Of a stretch of DNA of 64,000 bases, positions 45,334-58,355 are shown piece after piece. Each line of letters begins with the position of its first letter. Position 1 is the first letter of the stretch. The stretch comes from Brucella tritici (GTDB lineage: Bacteria > Pseudomonadota > Alphaproteobacteria > Rhizobiales > Rhizobiaceae). Location of the stretch: assembly GCF_008932295.1 (NCBI RefSeq), contig NZ_WBWA01000004.1, positions 62,001-126,000 of the forward strand. The letters are read 5' to 3'. Position numbers and translations under genes: made by a program. Below the pieces are notes generated by a model, which had not been told where the DNA came from, did not search any database, and saw only the letters and a program-made list of their open reading frames with translations.

Positions 45334-46353
45334 ATGCCGAAAATGACCTACTCCAAAATCCAGAACATCCTCCCAGGACTTGGCTTGAGCGTTGCCGTCG
45401 CAATTGCGGCGATTGGACTTGAAAGAGTCGAGGAACATTATGCAGGGCGCGCCTGGCTCGAAGCGCTGGTGATTGCCATTCTCCTTGGCACGGTCGTGCG
45501 GACGTTCCTGCGTCCCGGCAAGCAGTTCAACAAGGGCATCGGCTTTTCCGCCAAGCTTCTTCTGGAAATTGCAGTGGTGCTGCTCGGTGCATCGATCAGC
45601 GCCAGTGCTGTGGTGGCTGCGGGGTCGGGGCTCATCTTCGGCATTGCGGGTGTGGTGGTGATTGCTATCACGCTCAGCTACGGGATCGGACGCCTGTTGA
45701 AGCTGCCGCATCGCATGGCGGTTCTGGTGGCCTGCGGTAACTCCATTTGCGGCAATTCCGCCATCGCTGCCACCGCGCCGGTTATCGGTGCGGGAAGCGA
45801 GGACGTGGCGGCTTCCATTGCCTTCACTGCTATTCTCGGCGTGGTCGTCGTGCTGCTTCTGCCGTTGCTGGTGCCGCTTCTGGGGCTTTCGCACACGCAA
45901 TATGGCGTGCTGGCGGGCCTGACCGTCTATGCGGTGCCACAGGTTCTGGCTGCCACTGCTCCGGTCGCGACGATCAGTGTCCAGCTTGGCACGCTGGTAA
46001 AGCTCGTGCGCGTGCTGATGCTCGGACCGGTCATTCTCGCGCTGGCGCTTCTTGCCGGAAACAAGGACGCAAACGCCAAGCCTGGCTTCTTCCAGCTCGT
46101 GCCATGGTTCATCCTCGGCTTCCTTGGCATGATGGCGCTGCATTCGCTGCACCTGATACCGGAATCGATCCTGCCCGGCATTCAATATGCCTCGACCATT
46201 CTTACCATCATTTCGATGGCAGCCCTTGGCCTTGGCGTCGATATCCGCTCGGTGGCGTCAGCAGGCGGTCGCGTCACGCTGACTGCGATACTTTCGCTCT
46301 TGGCTCTGGGCACCATCAGCCTTGGCCTGATCCATATGCTCAGCGTCGCATAG
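45334..46353 (+). CDS. putative sulfate exporter family transporter (YeiH/UPF0324)
   Basis: 339 residues from the ATG at 45334 (or 45343). An in-frame ATG at 45238 is rejected because the first 30 codons would lie in the Family B repeats. It has about ten hydrophobic segments. The family signature VACGNSICGNSAIAATAPVI lies at about residues 128-147 and LLEIAVVLLGASISASAV earlier. It is an inner-membrane protein of the PSE family; the substrate is inferred only from family naming. Confidence 0.87.
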   Translation: MPKMTYSKIQNILPGLGLSVAVAIAAIGLERVEEHYAGRAWLEALVIAILLGTVVRTFLRPGKQFNKGIGFSAKLLLEIAVVLLGASISASAVVAAGSGLIFGIAGVVVIAITLSYGIGRLLKLPHRMAVLVACGNSICGNSAIAATAPVIGAGSEDVAASIAFTAILGVVVVLLLPLLVPLLGLSHTQYGVLAGLTVYAVPQVLAATAPVATISVQLGTLVKLVRVLMLGPVILALALLAGNKDANAKPGFFQLVPWFILGFLGMMALHSLHLIPESILPGIQYASTILTIISMAALGLGVDIRSVASAGGRVTLTAILSLLALGTISLGLIHMLSVA

Positions 46354-46390
46354 CTCGATCGGACAATCAAAAGGCTTTAGTGAAATGTGT

Positions 46391-46422
46391 GAAAGGCCGG
46401 GATGGTGACATCCCGGCCTTTC
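46391..46422 (+). terminator. terminator after the YeiH-like gene
   Basis: GAAAGGCCGGGATG and CATCCCGGCCTTTC form a perfect 14-base stem with a GTGA loop, 37 bases after the stop codon, followed by TTCT. Confidence 0.85.
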
Positions 46423-46524
46423 TTCTGCGAGCATTGCGCTTCGATTTGCGTTGGCGCCGTTCTCTATGACGTGGTGCTGCAAGATCGTTTACTCGCCAAT
46501 GTGCGTGTCCCCATTCAATAAAGA

Positions 46525-46550
46525 AAAAGCCCGCCGAGAGGCGGGCTTTT
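46525..46550 (-). terminator. terminator of rpsA (bidirectional)
   Basis: AAAAGCCCGCC and GGCGGGCTTTT form an 11-base stem with a GAGA loop. On the minus strand it is followed by a T-rich stretch (complement of AATAAAG), 25 bases after the rpsA stop. Confidence 0.9.
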
Positions 46551-46575
46551 CCATGTTCAGTCGAAGAGGGAAAGA

Positions 46576-48276
46576 TTAGTTCTTTTCCTGCTTCTTCAGA
46601 GCGGCACCGAGGATGTCGCCGAGCGAAGCGCCGGAGTCGGACGAACCGTACTGAGCGACAGCTTCCTTTTCTTCGGCGATTTCGAGCGCCTTGATCGAGA
46701 CCTGCAGCTTGCGGGTCTTCTTGTCGAAAGCGATGACGCGAGCGTCAACCTTCTGACCGACCGTGAAGCGTTCCGGACGCTGTTCGTCGCGGTCACGCGA
46801 CAGATCCGAGCGCTTGATGAAGCTGTCGAGGTCGTGATCGACCAGACGAACTTCAAGGCCGCCATCGGTTACTGCGGTGACTTCAACTGTTACAACGGCG
46901 TTCTTGCGCAGATCGCCGGAAGCTGCTGCTTCACCGACCTTGTCGCCGGAAAGCTGCTTGATGCCGAGCGAGATGCGTTCCTTCTCGATGTCAACGTCGA
47001 GAACGACAGCCTTAACGACTTCACCCTTGTTGTACTCTTCGATGACCTGTTCGCCCGGACGGTTCCAGTCGAGGTCGGAGAGGTGAACCATGCCGTCAAC
47101 GTCGCCGTCGAGGCCAATGAACAGGCCGAATTCGGTCTTGTTCTTGACTTCGCCTTCAACAACGGTACCGACAGGGTACTTCTGGGCAAAGGTCGTCCAC
47201 GGATTGTCGAGGGTCTGCTTGAGGCCGAGCGAGATACGGCGCTTGACCGGATCAACTTCGAGCACAACGACTTCGACTTCCTGCGTGGTGGACAGAATCT
47301 TGCCCGGATGGACATTCTTCTTGGTCCACGACATTTCGGAAACGTGGATGAGGCCTTCGATGCCCGGCTCGATTTCCACGAATGCACCGTAGTCGGTGAT
47401 GTTCGTGACGGTGCCGGTGATCTTTTTGCCGATCGGGTACTTCGCGCCGATACCATCCCAAGGATCGCTCTCGAGCTGCTTCATGCCGAGCGAGATACGA
47501 TGGGTTTCCTGGTTGATGCGGATGATCTGCACCTTGACCGTCTGGCCGATGGTGAGGATTTCCGACGGATGGTTGACGCGGCGCCATGCCATGTCGGTCA
47601 CGTGCAGGAGACCGTCGATGCCGCCGAGGTCAACGAACGCACCGTAATCGGTGATGTTCTTGACGACGCCTTCAACGACCTGACCTTCTTCAAGGTTCTG
47701 GACGATTTCCGAACGCTGTTCCGCACGGCTTTCTTCAAGAACGGTACGACGCGAGACAACGATGTTGCCGCGACGCTTGTCCATCTTGAGGATTTCGAAC
47801 GGTTGCGGGACGTGCATGAGCGGGGTGACGTCGCGGATCGGACGGATGTCGACCTGCGAACGCGGCAGGAAGGCAACAGCGCCGTCGAGGTCGACGGTGA
47901 AACCGCCCTTGACCTGATTGAAGATGACGCCATCGACGCGCTCGCCATTGGCGAACTTCTGCTCGAGCTTGACCCAGCTTTCTTCACGGCGTGCTTTTTC
48001 GCGCGACAGGACAGCTTCGCCCAGAGCGTTTTCGATGCGCTCGACGTAAACTTCCACTTCGTCGCCCGGCTTCAGCGTGCCGTCTTTGCCCTTTGCGCCG
48101 AATTCCTTCAGCGGCACGCGGCCTTCGACCTTCAGACCGGCGTCGATGATCGCCATGTCCTTTTCAATGGCTACGATGCGGCCCTTGACGACATAACCTT
48201 CAGCGAGGTCGTTCGTTGCAAAGGATTCCGCCAGCAGCGACTCGAAGTCTGCGAGGGATGGATTGAATTCTGACAT
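46576..48276 (-). CDS. rpsA: 30S ribosomal protein S1
   Basis: 566 residues from the ATG at 48276, which has AGGAG six bases upstream; an in-frame ATG at 48306 lies in a leader hairpin. It contains six S1 RNA-binding repeats, for example the repeated block NITDYGAFVDLGGIDGLLHVTDMAW and NITDYGAFVEIEPGIEGLIHVSEMSW. S1 recruits mRNA to the 30S subunit. It lies downstream of aroA-cmk, a widely conserved order. Confidence 0.98.
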   Translation of the reverse strand: MSEFNPSLADFESLLAESFATNDLAEGYVVKGRIVAIEKDMAIIDAGLKVEGRVPLKEFGAKGKDGTLKPGDEVEVYVERIENALGEAVLSREKARREESWVKLEQKFANGERVDGVIFNQVKGGFTVDLDGAVAFLPRSQVDIRPIRDVTPLMHVPQPFEILKMDKRRGNIVVSRRTVLEESRAEQRSEIVQNLEEGQVVEGVVKNITDYGAFVDLGGIDGLLHVTDMAWRRVNHPSEILTIGQTVKVQIIRINQETHRISLGMKQLESDPWDGIGAKYPIGKKITGTVTNITDYGAFVEIEPGIEGLIHVSEMSWTKKNVHPGKILSTTQEVEVVVLEVDPVKRRISLGLKQTLDNPWTTFAQKYPVGTVVEGEVKNKTEFGLFIGLDGDVDGMVHLSDLDWNRPGEQVIEEYNKGEVVKAVVLDVDIEKERISLGIKQLSGDKVGEAAASGDLRKNAVVTVEVTAVTDGGLEVRLVDHDLDSFIKRSDLSRDRDEQRPERFTVGQKVDARVIAFDKKTRKLQVSIKALEIAEEKEAVAQYGSSDSGASLGDILGAALKKQEKN

Positions 48277-48289
48277 GAATACTCCTGGT

Positions 48290-48313
48290 GCATCCGGAAA
48301 ATTCATCGGATGC
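48290..48313 (-). promoter_or_regulatory. leader hairpin next to the rpsA ribosome binding site
   Basis: GCATCCG (48290-48296) and CGGATGC (48307-48313) form a stem around a 10-base AT-rich loop. The stem ends about 13 bases before the rpsA start, adjacent to AGGAG. In E. coli, S1 represses its own translation through leader structure, so this is a candidate control element. Confidence 0.5.
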
Positions 48314-48442
48314 GGCGCCGGGGGTTAGTGTTGCGTTATGCCCGACCTCGGCCCCGTCTTTGCAGACAACCGGCGCATGGAACGCGAAGTCAGGCTTTTC
48401 AGTATGAGTGCAGCCTATATAGGTCCGAACTCAGGATAATCC

Positions 48443-48475
48443 AGCTTTTCGAGGCACAATGAGATCCGAAAAGCT
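48443..48475. repeat. inverted repeat in the cmk-rpsA gap
   Basis: AGCTTTTCG (48443-48451) and CGAAAAGCT (48467-48475) are perfect 9-base arms around 15 bases, starting 16 bases after the cmk stop. There is no T run, so it is not a classic terminator. The arms resemble the CGAAAAG core of Family A. Confidence 0.6.
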
Positions 48476-48491
48476 TAAAAACTTGTCGGTT

Positions 48492-50828
<2,337 letters not shown>

Positions 50829-51218
50829 GTGGCAAAAGCTGAACTTGGTACCAAGCGTATCGACCCGGAAACGGGCAAGAAATTTTACGATCTCAATCGC
50901 GACCCGATCGTTTCGCCTTACACTGGCATTTCCTATCCGCGCTCCTATTTCGACTCCACGCTTGAAAGCCGCGTTGTCGAAGAGGAAACCGAAGAGGAAG
51001 AACTGGATACCGCGCTCGAAAAGCCGGAATTCGTCTCGCTCGAGGATGCCGACGACGAAACCAAGGGCAGCGGCGACGATCTGCCGGATATGGACGACGA
51101 CGATGTCGACCTCGGCGACGACGATGACGACACCTTCCTCGAAGAAGAGGAAGACGAGGACGACGACATGTCGGGCATTCTCGGCGGTGGCGTCGGCGGC
51201 GAAGACGAAGAAGGCTGA
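50829..51218 (+). CDS. FYDLN acid-domain protein (TIGR02300 family), function unknown
   Basis: 129 residues from a GTG at 50829. The basic/aromatic N terminus (MAKAELGTKRIDPETGKKFYDLNRDPIVSPYTG) carries the FYDLN motif that names the family. From about residue 45 the protein is extremely acidic, with runs of Asp and Glu (for example MDDDDVDLGDDDDD), and ends GGGVGGEDEEG. The family is found in alphaproteobacteria and has no established role. The acidic tail suggests a disordered region binding a basic partner or metal. Confidence 0.88.
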   Translation: MAKAELGTKRIDPETGKKFYDLNRDPIVSPYTGISYPRSYFDSTLESRVVEEETEEEELDTALEKPEFVSLEDADDETKGSGDDLPDMDDDDVDLGDDDDDTFLEEEEDEDDDMSGILGGGVGGEDEEG

Positions 51219-51250
51219 TCTGTTACACAGATCAAGACCTGATGCTTTTA

Positions 51251-51274
51251 CGAGGCGACCTTCGGGTCGCCTCG
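51251..51274 (+). terminator. terminator after the FYDLN protein gene
   Basis: CGAGGCGACC and GGGTCGCCTCG pair around a TTC loop, 32 bases after the stop, followed by TTGCGTTTTG. The T run is short. Confidence 0.75.
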
Positions 51275-51361
51275 TTGCGTTTTGAGCGCATCCCGGATGG
51301 GGGCGTCGGCGTGATCTGTGAATTATTTTTGGCAGATGTGAAAAGAGTTGCGATTTAGCTC

Positions 51362-51390
51362 TTGATCTTCTGGCGAACGCCATTTAATAA
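51362..51390 (+). promoter_or_regulatory. promoter for tRNA-Ala
   Basis: TTGATC (51362-51367), exactly 17 bases, and TAATAA (51385-51390) place a start site about 46 bases before the tRNA. Confidence 0.65.
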
Positions 51391-51443
51391 GCCGCCACAC
51401 CGGGCAGCAAGTCCTGCCTGATGTGCCTCGAAAGAGGTCTGAT

Positions 51444-51519
51444 GGGGCCATAGCTCAGCTGGGAGAGCGCCTGCATGGCATGCAGGAGGTCAGCGGTTCG
51501 ATCCCGCTTGGCTCCACCA
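51444..51519 (+). tRNA. tRNA-Ala (anticodon GGC)
   Basis: 76 nt including an encoded CCA. Acceptor GGGGCCA pairs with TGGCTCC (one G-T), the D arm is GCTCAGCTGGGAGAGC, and the anticodon stem CCTGC/GCAGG holds the loop ATGGCAT with anticodon GGC. The T arm contains GGTTCGATCC. It reads GCC/GCU alanine codons. Confidence 0.97.
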
Positions 51520-51613
51520 AATTTCCCTTACCATAAAGCCTGAACATACAGCAAATCGGTCGGCGCAATAGCTGTCGTTGGACAAAGCCTGTTTGCGCGC
51601 TATGTCGCTTTCC

Positions 51614-52252
51614 ATGACAGAAATGATCTTGGCGACATTCGACTGGGTTCCCAAAATGCCACGCGGCTTCGTCCGCGATCTTCGCGTGCGCTGGGCGCTG
51701 GAAGAAGCCAGGCTGCCCTATCGTGTCGAAGGCGTTCCGTTCAAGAATCGCGGGCCGGAACATTTCACTCATCAGCCTTTCGGGCAGGTGCCATGGCTGA
51801 TCGATGGCGATATGTCGGTCTTTGAAAGCGGCGCCATCCTGCTTCATATCGCGGAGAAGAGCGACATGCTGTTGCCGCCTGATCCGAGGGCGCGAAACGA
51901 AGTCATACAGTGGCTCTTTGCAGCACTGAATTCGGTAGAAATGGCTGCCTTGCCGCTCGCCCTTTATAAATTCACCGGTGATGAAGAGCAGACACCGGGG
52001 CGCCAGCTCATGGACAGTTTTCTGGCCGGTCGGCTTGGCCATATGGAACAGGCGCTGTCAGGCCGCGAATGGCTGACTGAGCAATTTTCGGTTGCCGATA
52101 TTCTGATGGCCGACGTGTTGCGCCTGGTCGATCATTTTAACGGTCTGGCGCAGCATCCGGCCTGCCGGGCCTATGTCGAACGTGCCATGGCGCGGCCTGC
52201 ATTCCAGAAAGCCTATGCCGACCAGATGGAACATTTCGCTGCGGCGGACTGA
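51614..52252 (+). CDS. glutathione S-transferase family protein
   Basis: 212 residues from the ATG at 51614; ATGs at 51578 and 51602 are in frame, and none has a strong ribosome binding site. The thioredoxin-like N-terminal domain has GQVPWLIDGDMSVFESGAILLHIAEK, the glutathione-binding Pro and Ser-Gly-Ala region. An all-helical C-terminal domain follows with the N-capping motif FSVADILMADVL. It is a cytosolic conjugation or isomerase enzyme; substrate unknown. Confidence 0.88.
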   Translation: MTEMILATFDWVPKMPRGFVRDLRVRWALEEARLPYRVEGVPFKNRGPEHFTHQPFGQVPWLIDGDMSVFESGAILLHIAEKSDMLLPPDPRARNEVIQWLFAALNSVEMAALPLALYKFTGDEEQTPGRQLMDSFLAGRLGHMEQALSGREWLTEQFSVADILMADVLRLVDHFNGLAQHPACRAYVERAMARPAFQKAYADQMEHFAAAD

Positions 52253-52366
52253 TATTCCGGCGAAATTCTCACGTCATGGTGAATTTCACGCCCAAGTTGC
52301 GCTCGACAACTCCCCAGAAATTGGTAAACAGGATGTCGGCGAAGTAATTTATCAGTGCTATTTTGA

Positions 52367-53503
52367 ATGAACAGACTGCCACATTTCGATGGATTACGGT
52401 TTTTATTATGTATGGGAATCGCCGTTTTCCATTTTTCTTTCCGCATTTCGGTGCAGAATGAGACACTGAATGATTTTATATTAACTTTTGCTTATTTTAC
52501 TGATGTCTTCTTTATTGTCTCTGGGCTGTTTCTGGCAAGACGACGAAATTATCTCTGGAGCTGGCCCCGCTACGTGGCTTTTGTCGGAAGGCGGCTGGCG
52601 CGGATTTATCCGCTGCATGTGGTGGCTTTCTCGTGCTTTGTGCTTCTCTCCGTCCTGACGACAGCGGGAATCCTGCATCCCTCGGGCAACCCCAGCACAA
52701 GCTGGCGCGATGGGCTCACTCAGTTGCTGCTGATCCACAATTGGGGTCTGGGACACACGTCGTCCTACAACTATGTCAGTTGGTCGCTGAGTGCCCTTTT
52801 CGCGATGTATCTGGCTTTTCCGCTGTTCGATATGTTGTGCCGTCGTTTCGGGAGCTGGGTTCTGGTCGGCGTAATCGTGGCCATTATCGGCGGTGAATAT
52901 CTGGCGCAAAAGCTCGGTGTGTTGTCACTCACCCGCATTCAATTGTCTGCTGTGGGTGTGTTCCGGACCTTACCGTCCTTTCTCTTCGGCATGTGGCTTG
53001 CAAGGCGAACACATCCTGCGATGCCAGCAGCGGCAATCAAGATATTGCTGGCCGTTTGCCTGATCGTCTTTGTGTTCTATCATCCGGGAAACGGGCCGGG
53101 TGAACCCAATACGCTCGAAGGTCCCTGGCGGCTGGCATTCCTCTATGCGGGTATCTATGTGCTCTATCTTGCGTCCAGTCAGGGCATTTATACGCCGCTA
53201 CAGTGGCATGGACTGACAAAACTCTCCCGTTACAGTTTCGGTATTTTCATTCTTCATCCGCTGGTGGGGATGATGTTTTTCAGAATGACCCCGGAGCGAT
53301 GGGAGGAGACAACAGCAGGCGCGGTCATGCTGCTTGCCGGAGCTGTTCTTGCAAGCCTAATGACCGCTATCGCCGCATATCACCTGTTCGAAAATCCCGT
53401 TCAACGCTGGCTGGTGCAGAGAATCGACGCCTGGGTCGGTAGGTTCGAAGGCCCAGGTGAATTTTCTGAGGCTGCGAGAGACAGCCTGCCCGTCTCCCGA
53501 TAG
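52367..53503 (+). CDS. acyltransferase 3 family membrane protein
   Basis: 378 residues, about ten membrane helices. It has the family start LPHFDGLRFLLCMGIAVFHFSF (a catalytic-type His in the first helix) and RRLARIYPLHVVA. These proteins O-acylate surface polysaccharides, lipids or Nod-like factors at the inner membrane. The first 150 bases and the gap before it are AT-rich with rare codons (TTA, ATA) unlike the neighbours, which suggests acquisition from elsewhere. Target unknown. Confidence 0.88.
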   Translation: MNRLPHFDGLRFLLCMGIAVFHFSFRISVQNETLNDFILTFAYFTDVFFIVSGLFLARRRNYLWSWPRYVAFVGRRLARIYPLHVVAFSCFVLLSVLTTAGILHPSGNPSTSWRDGLTQLLLIHNWGLGHTSSYNYVSWSLSALFAMYLAFPLFDMLCRRFGSWVLVGVIVAIIGGEYLAQKLGVLSLTRIQLSAVGVFRTLPSFLFGMWLARRTHPAMPAAAIKILLAVCLIVFVFYHPGNGPGEPNTLEGPWRLAFLYAGIYVLYLASSQGIYTPLQWHGLTKLSRYSFGIFILHPLVGMMFFRMTPERWEETTAGAVMLLAGAVLASLMTAIAAYHLFENPVQRWLVQRIDAWVGRFEGPGEFSEAARDSLPVSR

Positions 53504-53525
53504 GCAGGTATCCTCACCGGCTCGA

Positions 53526-54437
53526 TCAGGCGGTGCGCGTCGTGCCGCTATCCTGACGCATCAGATAGAGCGATGCGCCGACGATCAGGACAGCTCCCGG
53601 CCAGAAATTGATGCTTGGCGTGGCAGCAAACACGATCCAGCCGAAAATCACGTTGATCGGCAGCCTCAGATCGTCGAACGGCTGCAGGTAGACAGCATCC
53701 GCCACCGCATAGGCTGCCGTCTGGAAATATTGTGCCAGAGCCGTGAAAGCGCCGATGATGACCAATATGGACCAGATTTCGATGGTCGGTGCGGTGATTG
53801 CGGACATGCCCAAGCCGGACGCCAGCCAAAGGGCGGCGTTGATGGGCGTGAGAAGCACCAGCATATAGGCCGAAATGCTGGCAGGCTTTTCGAAACGGGT
53901 CAGATATTTGGTCATCACCGAATATCCCGCCCAAAGTGCCGCGGCGAGGACGGGCAGCAGTGAATAGACCGTATAGGAATCCGACCAGGGTGCGATGATG
54001 ATCAAGGCTCCGACAAATCCGGTGAATGTGGTCATCAGGCGTGTTGGCGTGACCTTTTCCCGCAGAAACAGTCGCGCGCACAGGATGACGAAGAAGGGTG
54101 AGGTCATGGACAGGGCGACCACCTGCCAGATTGGCACATGGGTCAGAGCGTAAATCCAGACCTGTACGCCAGCGGCAGCCAGCGCGACGCGAATGACGTG
54201 AAGACCGAAATGGCTGGTGCGTAAGGCTCTCGCGCCATCGCGAACGAGCAGGGGCAAGGTCAACACCAGCGCGATCACATATTGCCAGAAGGCGATGATG
54301 ACGGATGGAATGCCGGTACGCGTTCCGGCCCATTGGGTGGCGACATTGACGGCAGCATAGGCCGAACAGGCCGCAACCATCAGTGCTGCTCCGCGCACGG
54401 TGGGTTTCAAAGTTGGGGTAGAGGCAAGTTGGCTCAA
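53526..54437 (-). CDS. ribN: DMT/EamA-family transporter, probable riboflavin importer RibN
   Basis: 303 residues with two EamA repeats (about 15-145 and 160-295), ten hydrophobic segments. DMT transporters of this branch carry many substrates, but the FMN riboswitch directly upstream on the same strand points to riboflavin. RibN proteins of this family, with FMN riboswitches, have been described in rhizobia and Ochrobactrum. The gene stands alone, convergent with the acyltransferase. Confidence 0.85.
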   Translation of the reverse strand: MSQLASTPTLKPTVRGAALMVAACSAYAAVNVATQWAGTRTGIPSVIIAFWQYVIALVLTLPLLVRDGARALRTSHFGLHVIRVALAAAGVQVWIYALTHVPIWQVVALSMTSPFFVILCARLFLREKVTPTRLMTTFTGFVGALIIIAPWSDSYTVYSLLPVLAAALWAGYSVMTKYLTRFEKPASISAYMLVLLTPINAALWLASGLGMSAITAPTIEIWSILVIIGAFTALAQYFQTAAYAVADAVYLQPFDDLRLPINVIFGWIVFAATPSINFWPGAVLIVGASLYLMRQDSGTTRTA

Positions 54438-54536
54438 CGGTTTCTTCCCTTTTTTAAGCCTGTTACCTCAGGGTACGGGAAGAAAAACTGCAGGACGAAG
54501 ACGGCAAGCCGCCCAGCCGAGCATGATTCCAACCTC

Positions 54537-54684
54537 GTTCTCTCTCATCCGGACTATGACCGTCGGCTTCGGATTTGCACCGAATCTGCTGACCCTGTCA
54601 CGTTTGCCGTGTCAGGCGCTCGCGGGCTTCGGGTGTTTCACCCGTTACCGCCGGTGGGGAGTTTCACCCCGCCCTGAGAACTGG
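54537..54684 (-). promoter_or_regulatory. FMN riboswitch (RFN element) upstream of ribN
   Basis: On the minus strand the hallmark segments appear in order: CAGGGCGGGGTGAAACTCC, then CCACCGGCGGTAACGGGTG, AGCCCGCGAGCGCC, then GATTCGGTGCAAATCCG and GCCGACGGTCATAGTCCGGA, closing with TGAGAGAGAACG. These are the conserved helices and FMN contacts of the RFN aptamer. About 100 bases of leader remain to the ribN start. FMN binding is expected to switch off the transporter. Confidence 0.96.
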
Positions 54685-54803
54685 ATATTTCTTTTGCATC
54701 GAAAGGCATCAGGATGCTTCCGGCGCGGGCTGTAGTTAGGTTACGCTTTCCCATAAAGCAAGATGCACAGCAGGTTCAGCCTGTTTGTCCGGCAATCACA
54801 ATT

Positions 54804-54856
54804 GGAGCATTTCCAGCAAAAGTGCGAAGCGGTTTTGCGTGGGAAAATGCGACGAA
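54804..54856. repeat. Family B palindromic repeat
   Basis: GGAGCATTTCCAGCAAAAGT, GCGAAGCGGTTTTGCG and TGGGAAAATGCGACG match the tandem copies at 45208-45313. It lies between the ribN riboswitch promoter region and acetoacetyl-CoA synthetase. The rest of the 54685-55036 gap shows no gene. Confidence 0.85.
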
Positions 54857-55036
54857 GCAAATATTCGAGCAGTTCCAGTGGCTCCGTTTGGGCCGAACCG
54901 CTCGAGGTGCGGGCGATAGGGTTCCTTTGATGGGCCATCCATGGGAAAAGCATGGACGTATCGGAAACTCTCTTTTAGAAACTCGTGACGGAGTTGATCG
55001 GGAGAGGGCTGGCTCCGCATGGTTCTGGGAGGAATG

Positions 55037-57025
<1,989 letters not shown>

Positions 57026-57030
57026 TTTGG

Positions 57031-57071
57031 TTGCCGGATAACGAGCGCAACAAAATTTCGTTATCCGGTAA
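57031..57071. repeat. 14-bp inverted repeat before isovaleryl-CoA dehydrogenase
   Basis: TTGCCGGATAACGA (57031-57044) and TCGTTATCCGGTAA (57058-57071) are inverted with a single mismatch around 13 bases. No T run follows. It could be an operator or an mRNA-processing hairpin between the synthetase gene and the rest of the leucine cluster. Confidence 0.75.
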
Positions 57072-57191
57072 TAAATAGCCACAGAACGCCACGCAAAGCC
57101 ATTGCCTATTTGAAATTCACGGGACACTCTGGCCTGAACATAGCCCATCGCGAAAGTGGTGGTTGCCGGGCAGAACTTGTGGAGGACGAGT

Positions 57192-58355
57192 ATGTTTGCA
57201 TCGGGCATGAATTTCGGTCTTGGCGAGGAGATCGAAGCCCTTCGCGATACGGTGCGCCGTTTTGCGGAAAGCCGCATTGCGCCGCTGGCCACTGAAACCG
57301 ATCGCAACAATGCATTTCCCATGCATCTTTGGCGTGAACTGGGTGAGCTTGGCGTACTCGGCATTACGGCGCCCGAAGAATACGGCGGTGCGGGCATGGG
57401 CTATCTCGCCCATTGCATCGCGATGGAAGAAATTAGCCGCGCTTCCGCTTCTATCGGTCTCAGCTATGGCGCGCATTCCAATCTCTGCGTCAATCAGATC
57501 AAGCGGAACGGTTCTCCTGAACAGCGCGCAAAATATCTGCCTAAGCTCATTTCCGGCGAGCATGTCGGCGCGCTCGCCATGTCCGAGCCGGGCGCGGGTT
57601 CCGACGTCGTTTCGATGAAGCTTCATGCTGAAAAGCGTGGGCAGACCTATGTGCTCAATGGCAACAAGATGTGGATCACCAACGGCCCGGATGCCGATGT
57701 GCTGGTGGTTTATGCCAAGACCGATCCGTCGGCAGGTCCGCGCGGAATCAGCGCCTTCATCGTTGAAAAAGGTTTCACGGGATTTTCGACCGCGCAGAAG
57801 CTCGACAAGCTCGGCATGCGCGGTTCCAATACCTGCGAACTGGTGTTCGAGGATTGCGAAGTGCCTGCCGAAAACCTGCTCGGGGCAGAAGGCAAGGGCG
57901 TCAATGTGCTGATGTCGGGTCTCGACTATGAACGCGTGGTGCTGGCTGGCGGCCCGCTCGGCATCATGGCGGCCTGTCTCGATGTCGTGGTGCCCTATGT
58001 GCATGAGCGCAAGCAGTTCGATCAGCCGATTGGCGAGTTCCAGTTGATGCAGGGCAAGCTTGCCGACATGTATGTGATCTTCAACGCCTCGCGCGCCTAT
58101 ACCTATGCGGTGGCGGCGGCCTGCGACCGGGGCGAGACGTCGCGCAAGGATGCGGCGGGCTGCATTCTCTATACGGCGGAAAACGCCACGCAGATGGCCT
58201 TGCAGGCGATCCAGTCTCTCGGCGGCAATGGCTATATCAATGATTATCCAACCGGGCGCCTGCTGCGCGACGCCAAGCTTTACGAAATCGGTGCAGGCAC
58301 ATCGGAAATCCGGCGTATGCTGATCGGACGGGAACTCTTTCAGGAGACCCGTTGA
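57192..58355 (+). CDS. ivd: isovaleryl-CoA dehydrogenase
   Basis: 387 residues from the ATG at 57192 (GGAGGA upstream); an earlier in-frame start at 57156 adds a non-family tail. It is an acyl-CoA dehydrogenase with [17 protein letters not shown], the FAD motif [13 protein letters not shown] and [18 protein letters not shown]. The catalytic base typical of isovaleryl enzymes is expected in the [15 protein letters not shown] segment. It oxidises isovaleryl-CoA to 3-methylcrotonyl-CoA. Confidence 0.93.
   Translation: MFASGMNFGLGEEIEALRDTVRRFAESRIAPLATETDRNNAFPMHLWRELGELGVLGITAPEEYGGAGMGYLAHCIAMEEISRASASIGLSYGAHSNLCVNQIKRNGSPEQRAKYLPKLISGEHVGALAMSEPGAGSDVVSMKLHAEKRGQTYVLNGNKMWITNGPDADVLVVYAKTDPSAGPRGISAFIVEKGFTGFSTAQKLDKLGMRGSNTCELVFEDCEVPAENLLGAEGKGVNVLMSGLDYERVVLAGGPLGIMAACLDVVVPYVHERKQFDQPIGEFQLMQGKLADMYVIFNASRAYTYAVAAACDRGETSRKDAAGCILYTAENATQMALQAIQSLGGNGYINDYPTGRLLRDAKLYEIGAGTSEIRRMLIGRELFQETR

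Noticed and set aside
46834-48273. 479-codon open frame on the plus strand opposite rpsA
   Set aside because: It is antisense to the six S1 repeats and mirrors their periodicity; rpsA is certain.
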